64,000 nucleotides of DNA from UBA1014 sp964344035 (GTDB lineage: Bacteria > SAR324 > NAC60-12), in assembly GCA_964344035.1 (NCBI GenBank), contig CAYFLK010000011.1, forward strand, positions 1 to 64,000. Direction: 5' to 3'. The translations under genes and the position numbers were made by a program. This document shows positions 52,828-61,231 of this stretch, piece by piece. Below the pieces are notes generated by a model. It saw only the letters and a list, made by a program, of their open reading frames with translations, did no database searches and was not told where the DNA came from. Position 1 is the first letter of the stretch. Every line of letters begins with the position of its first letter.

Positions 52828-54470
52828 ACATGACCACAAACCCACCACCAGTTGCAGAACTGGAAAAATCCATCGAGGAAACTCAGAATCTCCTCAAAGA
52901 CCGCCGCCCTCCCGGGGAATGGCCGGATCTGCCCGTGAAGGTTGAAGAGGGCAAATGGTGCTACCCGGCGAAACCGGAAATTCTTGAAAGACACGGTTTC
53001 CCAAACCCGAGGAAGTGGGATGTTGAAGAGGCGGACTGGCAGCTTCCGGACAACTGGGAGGAAATCATCTTTGAAGGGATGCGTGAACGGCTTAAAAAAT
53101 TCCGTTCGTTCAAACTGTTCATGGATGTCTGTGTACGCTGCGGAGCATGCGCGGACAAGTGCCATTTCTTTCTCGGCACCGGCGACCCGAAAAACATGCC
53201 GGTGCTGCGCGCTGAACTGCTCCGTTCAGTATACCGAGGGGAATTTACGCTGGCGGGGAAGTTTCTGAAGGAAATGGTCGGCGCGCGGAAGCTGACCAAG
53301 GAGGTGATCAAGGAGTGGTTTCTTTATTTCCATCAATGCACCGAGTGCAGGCGGTGCTCGGTTTACTGCCCGTTTGGCATCGATACCGCGGAAATCACTA
53401 TCCTCGGGCGTGAACTGCTGCACCTGGTGGGCGTCAACATCAACTGGATCCTTGAACCTGCGGCTAACTGCAACCGCACGGGCAATCACCTCGGCATCGA
53501 ACCGCATACTTTCAAACAGGTGGTGGAATCCCTTGTCGAAGATATCGAAGACCTTACCGGTATCGAGGTCGAACCAACTTTCAACCGCAAAGGCGCCGAA
53601 ATCCTCTTTATCACTCCCTCCGGAGATTTGTTTGCCGATCCCGGAGTGTACACGATGATGGGATACATGCTCCTCTTTCACCACATCGGACTCGATTACA
53701 CCCTCAGCACCTATGCTTCCGAAGGCGGGAATTTCGGGCTCTTTACTTCGCATGACACGATGAAGAAACTCAACGCAAAGATGTTTCATGAAGCTGAGCG
53801 ATTGGGAGTCAAATGGATCCTGGGTGGGGAGTGTGGGCACATGTGGCGTGTGGTGCACCAGTACATGGACACAATGAACGGTCCGGCGGATTTTCTGGAA
53901 GAACCGGTTTCCCCGATCACCGGCACCCGGTTCCGAAATGCGGCATCGACAAGAATGGTGCATATCGCGGAATTCACTGCTGACCTGATACACCAGGGTA
54001 AGCTCAAGCTGGACCCGAGAAGGAATGATCATATAGTCTCCACCTTCCATGATTCATGCAACCCCGCCAGGGCGATGGGAATGCTTGAGGAGCCTCGGTA
54101 TGTGCTGAGGAACGTTTGCAACAACTTCCATGAAATGCCCGAGAACACGATCCGGGAACATACTTTCTGCTGCGGCGCGGGAAGCGGTCTGAACACCGAC
54201 GAGTTCATGGATACACGGATGCGTGGAGGATTCCCACGAGCGAACGCTGTCAGACACGTGCAGGAAAAGCATGATGTAAACGCGCTGGTAAACATCTGTG
54301 CCATTGATCGCGCCACTTTGCCTCCCCTGATGAAATACTGGGTGCCGGAAGTCTCTGTATACGGCCTTCACGAACTGGTCGGCAATGCGCTGGCGATGGA
54401 TGGAGAGGAAGAGCGGACCGAAGACCTGCGCGAGGATGAAATGGTTGAATTCGAGGAGGAAGATGAATGA
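52824..54470 (+). CDS. dsrK: DsrK, HdrD-like [4Fe-4S] subunit
   Basis: 548 aa. Two [4Fe-4S] motifs: CVRCGACADKCHFFLG and CTECRRCSVYCPFG. CCG-domain cysteines of the non-cubane cluster region are FHDSCNP and TFCCGAGSGLN near the C-terminus. It is the catalytic subunit acting on DsrC disulfide or trisulfide, cytoplasmic side. The acidic C-terminus overlaps dsrJ by 8 nt. Confidence 0.95.
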   Translation: MNMTTNPPPVAELEKSIEETQNLLKDRRPPGEWPDLPVKVEEGKWCYPAKPEILERHGFPNPRKWDVEEADWQLPDNWEEIIFEGMRERLKKFRSFKLFMDVCVRCGACADKCHFFLGTGDPKNMPVLRAELLRSVYRGEFTLAGKFLKEMVGARKLTKEVIKEWFLYFHQCTECRRCSVYCPFGIDTAEITILGRELLHLVGVNINWILEPAANCNRTGNHLGIEPHTFKQVVESLVEDIEDLTGIEVEPTFNRKGAEILFITPSGDLFADPGVYTMMGYMLLFHHIGLDYTLSTYASEGGNFGLFTSHDTMKKLNAKMFHEAERLGVKWILGGECGHMWRVVHQYMDTMNGPADFLEEPVSPITGTRFRNAASTRMVHIAEFTADLIHQGKLKLDPRRNDHIVSTFHDSCNPARAMGMLEEPRYVLRNVCNNFHEMPENTIREHTFCCGAGSGLNTDEFMDTRMRGGFPRANAVRHVQEKHDVNALVNICAIDRATLPPLMKYWVPEVSVYGLHELVGNALAMDGEEERTEDLREDEMVEFEEEDE

Positions 54471-54843
54471 GCGTGTATTGATTTTCGGGGGACTGGCAAT
54501 CTTCCTGCTGTTGGTCCTGTTCCCGTTCTGGCCGGACTCCGAACGCCACGCAAACCAGCCGCCGGCTCTGGCCATCAACACTGTGAAGGAGCAGTGCGTA
54601 GCTCCCACTGAGTTCATGCGAGCAAACCACATGCAGCTGCTCGATCAGTGGCGCGACGATGTGGTCCGCCGCGGGGAACGGGTGCATATCACCACGGACG
54701 GACGGACATTTGAAAAAAGCCTGACCCATACCTGCCTAAACTGTCACGAAAACAGGGAGATGTTTTGTGAGCAGTGCCATGGCACACTGAATGTACAGAC
54801 CTATTGCTGGGAATGCCACGTCACCCCCATGGAGGTCCAATGA
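54463..54843 (+). CDS. dsrJ: DsrJ, periplasmic triheme cytochrome c
   Basis: 126 aa from MNERVLIF; the frame upstream to 54385 is inside dsrK. An uncleaved signal anchor (LIFGGLAIFLLLVLFPFWP) precedes three heme sites: CLNCH, CEQCH and CWECH. The Cys in EQCVAP is the candidate unusual heme ligand described for DsrJ. It is anchored in the membrane facing the periplasm. Confidence 0.93.
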   Translation: MNERVLIFGGLAIFLLLVLFPFWPDSERHANQPPALAINTVKEQCVAPTEFMRANHMQLLDQWRDDVVRRGERVHITTDGRTFEKSLTHTCLNCHENREMFCEQCHGTLNVQTYCWECHVTPMEVQ

Positions 54844-55610
54844 AAAATGAAAAACGCAGGGATTTCCTGAGAAAAACGGGTCTTGGCGCGCTTGCCGGGA
54901 TTGGTGTGGCGGCGGGTCTAACCGCGCGGAAACAGGCTGAAGCGGAAAGTGCATCTGAAGTGCACCGGGCGGGCAAAGTGCGCTGGGGAATGGTAGTCGA
55001 TGCACGGAAATGCCCGGACGAATGCACGAAATGCATTGATGCATGTCACCTGGGCCACAACGTTCCGGAGTTTGATAACTCCAAAGACGAGATAAAGTGG
55101 GTCTGGAAAGCTCCGCGTGAAAAGGTTTTTCCCAGCAAGAGCATGCAGTTCTCGTCAAAACAGCAACGGCAACTGCCAATTCTCACCCTGTGCAACCACT
55201 GCGCGAACCCTCCCTGCACCCGCGTATGCCCGACTCAGGCGACTTTCAAACGCTGGGACGGAATCGTGCAGATGGATTTCCACCGCTGCATAGGCTGCCG
55301 TTTCTGCATGGCGGCCTGTCCTTACGGGTCACGCAGTTTCAACTGGCGGGATCCAAGGCCTGCGATCGGAAAAATAAATCCGGAATTTCCCACCCGGGAA
55401 CGCGGGGTGGTTGAAAAATGCAACTTCTGCGTGGAAAGGCTGGAAAAGAAGAAACTCCCGTTGTGCGTGGAAAGCTGTCCGGAAAAAGCGCTGACGTTCG
55501 GGAACCTCAATGATCCGGATTCCGGAATCCGAAAAACTCTCCGGGAAAACCAGACCATCCAGCGCAAGCCTGAACTCGGGACCCGCCCTTCCGTCTTCTA
55601 CATAACATGA
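54840..55610 (+). CDS. dsrO: DsrO, periplasmic ferredoxin subunit with Tat signal
   Basis: 256 aa from the ATG overlapping the dsrJ stop (ATGA). Twin-arginine signal RRDFLRKTGLGALAGIG. Four ferredoxin-type Cys groups: CPDECTKCIDAC, CNHCANPPCTRVCP, CIGCRFCMAACPYG and CNFCVERLEK. It transfers electrons between DsrJ and DsrP in the periplasm. Confidence 0.94.
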   Translation: MKNEKRRDFLRKTGLGALAGIGVAAGLTARKQAEAESASEVHRAGKVRWGMVVDARKCPDECTKCIDACHLGHNVPEFDNSKDEIKWVWKAPREKVFPSKSMQFSSKQQRQLPILTLCNHCANPPCTRVCPTQATFKRWDGIVQMDFHRCIGCRFCMAACPYGSRSFNWRDPRPAIGKINPEFPTRERGVVEKCNFCVERLEKKKLPLCVESCPEKALTFGNLNDPDSGIRKTLRENQTIQRKPELGTRPSVFYIT

Positions 55611-55617
55611 GGGAGCC

Positions 55618-56781
55618 ATGATTGAAAACGCACTCAAGGGAAACCGGCAATACTGGGGGCTTATCACGCTGCTCACGCTGCTGGTGCTGTTGGGCGTGCT
55701 TGCCTACAGCAGGCAACTGTCCGAGGGTTTGACAATTACCGGCATGAGCAGGGATGTCAGCTGGGGAATTTACATTGCCCAGTTCACTTTCCTGGTCGGG
55801 GTCGCCGCCTCGGCGGTGATGGTAGTGCTCCCGTACTATCTTCATGATTACAAGGAATTCGGAAAGGTGGTCCTGCTGGGGGAATTCCTCGCGGTGTCGG
55901 CGGTGACGATGTGCCTGATGTTCATCTTTGCAGACATGGGGAAACCCGAACGGGCGCTGAACATTATTTTCTATCCCAGTCCCAAATCGATCCTGTTCTG
56001 GGACATGATTTCACTCAGCGGATACCTGCTGCTCAACCTGGTGAGTGCGTGGGTGGTGCTCACCGCGGAAAGCAAGGGGGTGCCGCCGCCGGGTTGGATC
56101 AAACCGGTGATTTTCCTTTCCATCCCCTGGGCAGTCAGCATCCACACCGTCACTGCTTTCATCTATGCGGGTCTTCCCGGGCGTCACCTCTGGCTGACAG
56201 CGGTGCTTGCCCCGCGTTTTCTCGCTTCCGCTTTCTGTGCCGGACCGGCACTGCTGATCCTGCTGAGTCTTCTGCTGTGCAAATTCGCGAGTTATGACAT
56301 TGGCGACAAGGCTATCCGCAAGCTGGCGGTGATTGTCACCTATGCGGGAGTGATAAATTTCTTCCTGGTCGGGATGGAGTTTTTCACCGCCTTCTACAGC
56401 AGCATCCCCTCTCACATGCACGGATTGCAGTATCTCTTCGTCGGTTTAGAAGGCGGGAGCAATCTTGTGCCGTGGATCTGGTTTTCATTCATTATCGGCA
56501 TCCTGTCAGTATTAATTCTCCTGTTTCCCAGTTTGCGCGCCGACACTCCATGGTTGGCATGGGCCTGCGCGGGGTTGTTCGTGTCGCTTTGGATCGACAA
56601 AGGGATCGGCTTGATCCTGGGAGGTTTTGTTCCCACGCCGATGGAAGAAGTGGTGGAATATACCCCGAGTTTCCTTGAATTAATCATCACTCTCGGCATC
56701 TGGGCTTTTGGTTTTCTCGTCCTCTCCATATTTTACAAAACCGTCATCAGCATCAAGCGCCGGAACCTCGGCGTAACCTGA
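55618..56781 (+). CDS. dsrP: DsrP, NrfD-family membrane subunit
   Basis: 387 aa, about ten transmembrane helices (GLITLLTLLVLLGVLAYS, WGIYIAQFTFLVGVAASAVM, SILFWDMISLSGYLLLNLVS). NrfD/PsrC-type quinone-interacting integral membrane protein. Last gene of the dsr operon, 7 nt after dsrO, with GAGGGAGCC before its ATG. Confidence 0.94.
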   Translation: MIENALKGNRQYWGLITLLTLLVLLGVLAYSRQLSEGLTITGMSRDVSWGIYIAQFTFLVGVAASAVMVVLPYYLHDYKEFGKVVLLGEFLAVSAVTMCLMFIFADMGKPERALNIIFYPSPKSILFWDMISLSGYLLLNLVSAWVVLTAESKGVPPPGWIKPVIFLSIPWAVSIHTVTAFIYAGLPGRHLWLTAVLAPRFLASAFCAGPALLILLSLLLCKFASYDIGDKAIRKLAVIVTYAGVINFFLVGMEFFTAFYSSIPSHMHGLQYLFVGLEGGSNLVPWIWFSFIIGILSVLILLFPSLRADTPWLAWACAGLFVSLWIDKGIGLILGGFVPTPMEEVVEYTPSFLELIITLGIWAFGFLVLSIFYKTVISIKRRNLGVT

Positions 56782-56791
56782 TCCAATACCC

Positions 56792-56816
56792 GGGAGGGCT
56801 GCAAGCGCCCTCCTTC
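56792..56816 (+). terminator. GC hairpin after dsrP
   Basis: GGAGGGC (56793-56799) pairs with GCCCTCC (56807-56813) around a 7-nt loop, 11 nt after the dsrP stop. The T-run is poor, so it may be an mRNA-stabilising or weak terminator hairpin. Confidence 0.45.
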
Positions 56817-56990
56817 CCGCTCCCAAAGGCCTTCTCAAATAACCAGGACTGCTGAAGGCAGGTTCTCGGGGTAGTTCCTTCACCGCTGAAAAATTACTCC
56901 AGTAATTAACACAAATTGTCCGTGGATTATCAACAGTTGATTGTTGAATGAAACTGAGGCAACGTAATGCAATACAAACATCGTGCACGG

Positions 56991-57019
56991 AAAGCTCTTA
57001 TTGGAGCAGCTTTTTTTAT
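56991..57019 (+). terminator. Intrinsic terminator of the dsr operon
   Basis: AAAGCT-CT pairs with AG-c-AGCTTT (one bulged C) and is followed by TTTTATT. It stands 210 nt after dsrP and 116 nt before the next gene on the same strand. Confidence 0.6.
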
Positions 57020-57134
57020 TCGGATTTTGTTTTGCTGATTAATTTGATAATAATTAATGATTGCGTACCTGAAACATCGATTCAGTCAGGTTTGCAGGAG
57101 AAAAGGACCAGGCGCCATTAATTAAATACATCCC

Positions 57135-58466
57135 ATGAGCGACAAGGCGGAACTGATCAAACAGGAAGCATCGGCTGCACGGAAAAAAGCCGGGATGATT
57201 TCTAAAGCCATCCAAAGCAAAGCGAGCAGTGAGAGTCCGATCCCCAACCTGAACTTCCAGAACATTCAGCGGCAGATCATCCTCATTACTGAAGACATAA
57301 AGAAGCTGGGAAAATCCTCCTTCCTGATGAAGATGAAAAACACGCTGGTCAGCGGCGCAACATCCTCTCACGGAAGCAGTCACATTGACGGCAGCATCCT
57401 CGCCAAGGTATCGAAGAAAACCGGTATCGGCCCGCTAGTTTCAGAGGTCGCCAAAGACCCTATATCCACATCCGCGAGGGTGCAGCTTATCCGGGCATTG
57501 ATGTATGACCAGCGGGAATATCCACTGGAATACTACCGCAACATGATGATCCAGGCGGCTTTGCCTGGATACCTTGGAAACATCACCCCCGCGGCGTTGC
57601 AGGTCGCCGGTCAAACCTACCGAATTTATCTGCGCCAGGTTATTGGATCACACAAGAAACGGCTGCTGGTTGTACGCTCGGAGCAGCTGCGAAACGTCAA
57701 CATCGACATGATCCCCATCGAAAGCCTGATCAATGTCGATCCTGACCAGCCAGTTGGCGAAGAAGAGTCCAGGATCATCCTGGAAACCAAACTTGCGTTG
57801 CGTCTGCTCGACAACACGCGCACGCTTGATTCAGACATACGCGCCAACATCACACTACCCCTTGATGTAAGGGAGATCGAACATCTTTCCCCGCGTCACG
57901 GGGCAGTGATGCAGTTCCTCGGCAACAAGGAGGTCGGTTCCACCTATAACAAGCACATGCTGATAATCCGCAAGGCAGTGTCTGTGATGGATGTGGTGAA
58001 ACTTATCCCGTTTCTACACTCGCTTGGCTTGAAAATGGCGGACAAGCTTGAGGATGTGGAACGCAAGATGCCGATGCCGTTTCTGATGGAGGGGCGCATC
58101 CACATGCAGGCCCTGAAACTTTTGACCCTGCGTCTGATGCTTGATGAATACACCGCGCGTAACGCGGTCACCCCGACTTTCAAAAAGGCCGTCGTCGCTT
58201 ACCGCAAGGCGCTGAAGCGCACCTCGCTAAGTGATCCCCAGAGGACAGATGTACCTGTACTGGGCGAATTCGCCCAGATTGCATATTATTCCTTTCAAAA
58301 CCGAAAGATGATGCGTCTGACCAACCAGGGGGTGCTGGAAATGCTGAAAATGGGAAAGAAGGCGGTGGACGCGGCCGTGCTGGTCAACCGCAGGTATAAC
58401 AAGCTGCAGATGCAGATACTGACCTCTATCAGCTCACTGGAGCACACCACGCCGGCATCTTCCTGA
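57135..58466 (+). CDS. Hypothetical 443-aa cytoplasmic helical protein
   Basis: Not recognised. No signal peptide, membrane helix or cysteine cluster. It is predominantly helical, with a Lys/Ser-rich N-terminus and basic patches (SHKKRLLVVRSEQLR). The segment QREYPLEYYRNMMIQAALPG and the segment around RTLDSDIRANITLPLDVREI look well folded. It is read in the same direction as the dsr operon but after a terminator. Convergent with the DUF2723 gene. Function unknown. Confidence 0.7.
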   Translation: MSDKAELIKQEASAARKKAGMISKAIQSKASSESPIPNLNFQNIQRQIILITEDIKKLGKSSFLMKMKNTLVSGATSSHGSSHIDGSILAKVSKKTGIGPLVSEVAKDPISTSARVQLIRALMYDQREYPLEYYRNMMIQAALPGYLGNITPAALQVAGQTYRIYLRQVIGSHKKRLLVVRSEQLRNVNIDMIPIESLINVDPDQPVGEEESRIILETKLALRLLDNTRTLDSDIRANITLPLDVREIEHLSPRHGAVMQFLGNKEVGSTYNKHMLIIRKAVSVMDVVKLIPFLHSLGLKMADKLEDVERKMPMPFLMEGRIHMQALKLLTLRLMLDEYTARNAVTPTFKKAVVAYRKALKRTSLSDPQRTDVPVLGEFAQIAYYSFQNRKMMRLTNQGVLEMLKMGKKAVDAAVLVNRRYNKLQMQILTSISSLEHTTPASS

Positions 58467-58560
58467 ATCCTCTGCAGATAAACAATGGGGTTTAAGTTTT
58501 TTAAGCAGCAAGAACTTGCATTTCAATACTTCCCACTAACAACTTGTCGCTGACCACCTC

Positions 58561-60573
58561 TCACTTTCCGCTTGAAAGCAACCTGCGCAAAGCTTCTCCG
58601 GAAGGATTGTCCGGATGGTTATAGATGTTCTGTGATCGTCTGAACATTAAGCGGGCATTGTCTATTTCTCCCATCCGGAACGCGAGAAACCCGCGCAGGT
58701 AATAATACCTGCCGGTCCGTTCCTTGCTCAATGTCTCATCCATTAGTGCTTCTGCCTCTTCCAGCCATTGACTGACCAGCCTCAGATGCTTCAGGCCTCC
58801 ATGCTGAATAAGGATTTCCGCCATCCCGGTCAGGCCATAATAATTGTTCCGAATCTGCTCCACCAGCGGGTTAGTTTGTAATGCCAGTGACGGGTTACCT
58901 GGAAGCAGGCTGTATCCCAGGAAATCTCCAAATTGGTGCATGAGTTTGTTGTGACGATGCCTGGTCCAGCGGTCTTGTGGAAGGTTCATGGTGATGAGTT
59001 CACGGAAATAGGCAATGACACGGGGATCGAACCCGAGTTGTATTGCCTTGGCTGATCCCGTGCGGTTGACTTTTTTGAATAAACCATAATGCAGCACCCC
59101 ATAGGGGTTGGGGAAATCCTTGTCGCTGACCATGTAGTAAACCGGTCTATCGGTACCGCGGACAAATTCCCTCACAATCTTTTGCTGCCGTCCCCTGCCC
59201 ATCAACGGGGAAAAGAGCCGGTCTGGAAACACCAGTCCCTGCAGGCTGAGGACGCGGACATCCGGACGAACCCCTTCGCAGTACCTCAGGTATCCGATCG
59301 GACCTGTTTCGGCATCTCCATAGATAAACACAATTGCGTTCGGTTCCAATGTCTCCAGCACCAGCCTCGCACTGGAATCCGCGAACCGGTCATGCCGTCG
59401 ACCGTTGACCTCCCAGTTCCGCCAGACAAGGAACAGGATGAACGTGAAAGTAATCAGTGGCAAAACACCGTGCAACGATACTCCGGAAATGGAAAAGGAG
59501 AAACGGGAAACGGTGTCTACAAGCCATTGCAAACCGCAGCCGAACCAGATGGCAAGAAAACCGAATGCGACCAGGGGGTATGCCCGGAAAACTGCAAGGT
59601 TGAGGTATTCGTAGTCAAACCCAAGCAGTAGTATCAGCACAATGCTGTTGCCGAGAAAGATCAGCACCCCGGACAGCCAGACCGCAGGAGGTTTATTCCT
59701 GATCAGCCAGACCATTCCGAAGGACGCAAGCAAGGTCCCTAGGGCGGTCAACTGCGCAAGGGTCTCAGTGGAAAAATGCTGCATGAACGCCAGTTTATCA
59801 GTCCAGCCTGCGCTGGGACTGGCATCTACGCCCGCGTATCCCTGGCGGCTGACATAAAACCAGAATTTCCGCCAGCCTGTGATCGGACCATAAAAACTAA
59901 TCAGTTGCATTTGCATAGAACGCCAGACCATCCATACATACGGAATTCCCGTGGAAAACAGGCACACACTCAGCAATCCTGGAAGCAGGCGTAAAACCGG
60001 TTTCCAGTGTGGAAGCAGAAGAACTGTAAACCCCGGGAAAGCCAGGACCATCAACGGCCAGTGATTGGCCATCCCCAGCCCGAAAAGACCCGCGCCAGAA
60101 AGTAAAAGTAGCGCCCGTCGTTCAGGTGTTCTGATGCTTTCAAAACAAAGCAGATACACGCTGAAGCAGATCAGCGAGTTGAGGGTATATACCTCTGCGA
60201 TGACCGCCTGTGACCAGAAGTGTTCGGAAACCCCGAATGCGAGGGCAGTCACTGTAGCTATCCAGGATTGCTGCCCCACGCGCTTTCCGATCCGGAAGAG
60301 GATGGCACATGTCAGTGCGCCCAGCACCGCACTGAGAAGGTGTATCCGGAAGGCCGGGGACCCGAAAGGGAGCCGATAAAACAGGTTTCCCAGAAAAGTG
60401 AACAGCGGATATCCCGGGGGATGTGCAACGCCGGCGTCACGGCTGGCCATGATGAACAAACCGTCGTCTTCAAGCATCACCGTGTTAGGCGTACTCACCA
60501 CATAAAGGGAGAGGATGAGCGCGAAAACCAGCAGTGAGAGGACGTTGTCGTACGGTTTGTACTTGCTCATCAC
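58561..60573 (-). CDS. DUF2723-type membrane glycosyltransferase (PMT/GT39-like) with C-terminal soluble domain
   Basis: 670 aa. The N-terminal signature around GVAHPPGYPLFTFLGNLFYR, with the acidic first-loop residues in LEDDGLF, is typical of DUF2723, related to protein O-mannosyltransferases. About ten transmembrane helices cover residues 10-400. A ~250-residue soluble tail follows, ending in TPR-like helices (RTGRYYYLRGFLAFRMGEID). It would transfer a lipid-linked sugar to an acceptor on the periplasmic side. Possibly relevant to the sequon-rich lipoproteins elsewhere in the window; no direct link shown. Follows the GDSL gene by 25 nt. Confidence 0.8.
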   Translation of the reverse strand: MMSKYKPYDNVLSLLVFALILSLYVVSTPNTVMLEDDGLFIMASRDAGVAHPPGYPLFTFLGNLFYRLPFGSPAFRIHLLSAVLGALTCAILFRIGKRVGQQSWIATVTALAFGVSEHFWSQAVIAEVYTLNSLICFSVYLLCFESIRTPERRALLLLSGAGLFGLGMANHWPLMVLAFPGFTVLLLPHWKPVLRLLPGLLSVCLFSTGIPYVWMVWRSMQMQLISFYGPITGWRKFWFYVSRQGYAGVDASPSAGWTDKLAFMQHFSTETLAQLTALGTLLASFGMVWLIRNKPPAVWLSGVLIFLGNSIVLILLLGFDYEYLNLAVFRAYPLVAFGFLAIWFGCGLQWLVDTVSRFSFSISGVSLHGVLPLITFTFILFLVWRNWEVNGRRHDRFADSSARLVLETLEPNAIVFIYGDAETGPIGYLRYCEGVRPDVRVLSLQGLVFPDRLFSPLMGRGRQQKIVREFVRGTDRPVYYMVSDKDFPNPYGVLHYGLFKKVNRTGSAKAIQLGFDPRVIAYFRELITMNLPQDRWTRHRHNKLMHQFGDFLGYSLLPGNPSLALQTNPLVEQIRNNYYGLTGMAEILIQHGGLKHLRLVSQWLEEAEALMDETLSKERTGRYYYLRGFLAFRMGEIDNARLMFRRSQNIYNHPDNPSGEALRRLLSSGK

Positions 60574-60598
60574 CGTTCAGTTGGGTCTCGGACAGACC

Positions 60599-61231
60599 TT
60601 AAAGCAGGGGTTCCAGATATTTCAGCACGTTGTTCATGATGATGCGGTGCCCGGCAGGGTTGGGGTGGATCCCATCGGGAAGGTTCAGTTCCGGTACACC
60701 CCCGACCCCTTCGAGCAGAAACGGAATCAAAGGCACCCGGTTTTTTTCAGCAAGTTCGTAAAAGGCGTTCTTGAAGTCCATAGTATATCGTGCGCCGTAG
60801 TTCAGCGGCATCTGCATTCCGGCCAGCAGTACTTTAATGTCCCTTTTTCGCGCAAGTTCGATTGCGGCGCCGAGATGACGCTTCATATTCACAATGCTCA
60901 ACCCGCGCAGTCCGTCGTTCGCGCCCAAGGCAAGGATGATAATTTCAGGTTTGAGACGCAAATACCATTTCACTCTTGAAACTGCGCTTGCGCTTGTTGA
61001 ACCACTGATGCCGGCGTTGATTATCTTGAGATTGGTGTATCCCTTTTCTTTGAGCTTTGTTTCAAGCAGGTGCGGATAGGCTTCAGTGCTTTCGACTCCG
61101 AACCCTTCGGTGAGCGAATCTCCGAGGGCCAAGATTCGTGTTTCCGCAAGCACTACTATGTTCCCAAAAGACGAAAGCAGGTAAATGGTAATTCCCGCCA
61201 GCACTCCTGTATATCTCATAACACGTATCAT
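60599..61231 (-). CDS. GDSL-family arylesterase/lysophospholipase (TesA-like)
   Basis: 210 aa. A signal peptide (residues ~1-28) precedes ALGDSLTEGFGV with the nucleophile Ser. Block III is ALGANDGLRG, and DGIHPNPAGHRI carries the catalytic Asp and His. It is a periplasmic SGNH hydrolase acting on acyl-CoA thioesters or lysophospholipids. Its start overlaps the stop of the UvrD-like gene by 4 nt. Confidence 0.92.
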   Translation of the reverse strand: MIRVMRYTGVLAGITIYLLSSFGNIVVLAETRILALGDSLTEGFGVESTEAYPHLLETKLKEKGYTNLKIINAGISGSTSASAVSRVKWYLRLKPEIIILALGANDGLRGLSIVNMKRHLGAAIELARKRDIKVLLAGMQMPLNYGARYTMDFKNAFYELAEKNRVPLIPFLLEGVGGVPELNLPDGIHPNPAGHRIIMNNVLKYLEPLL

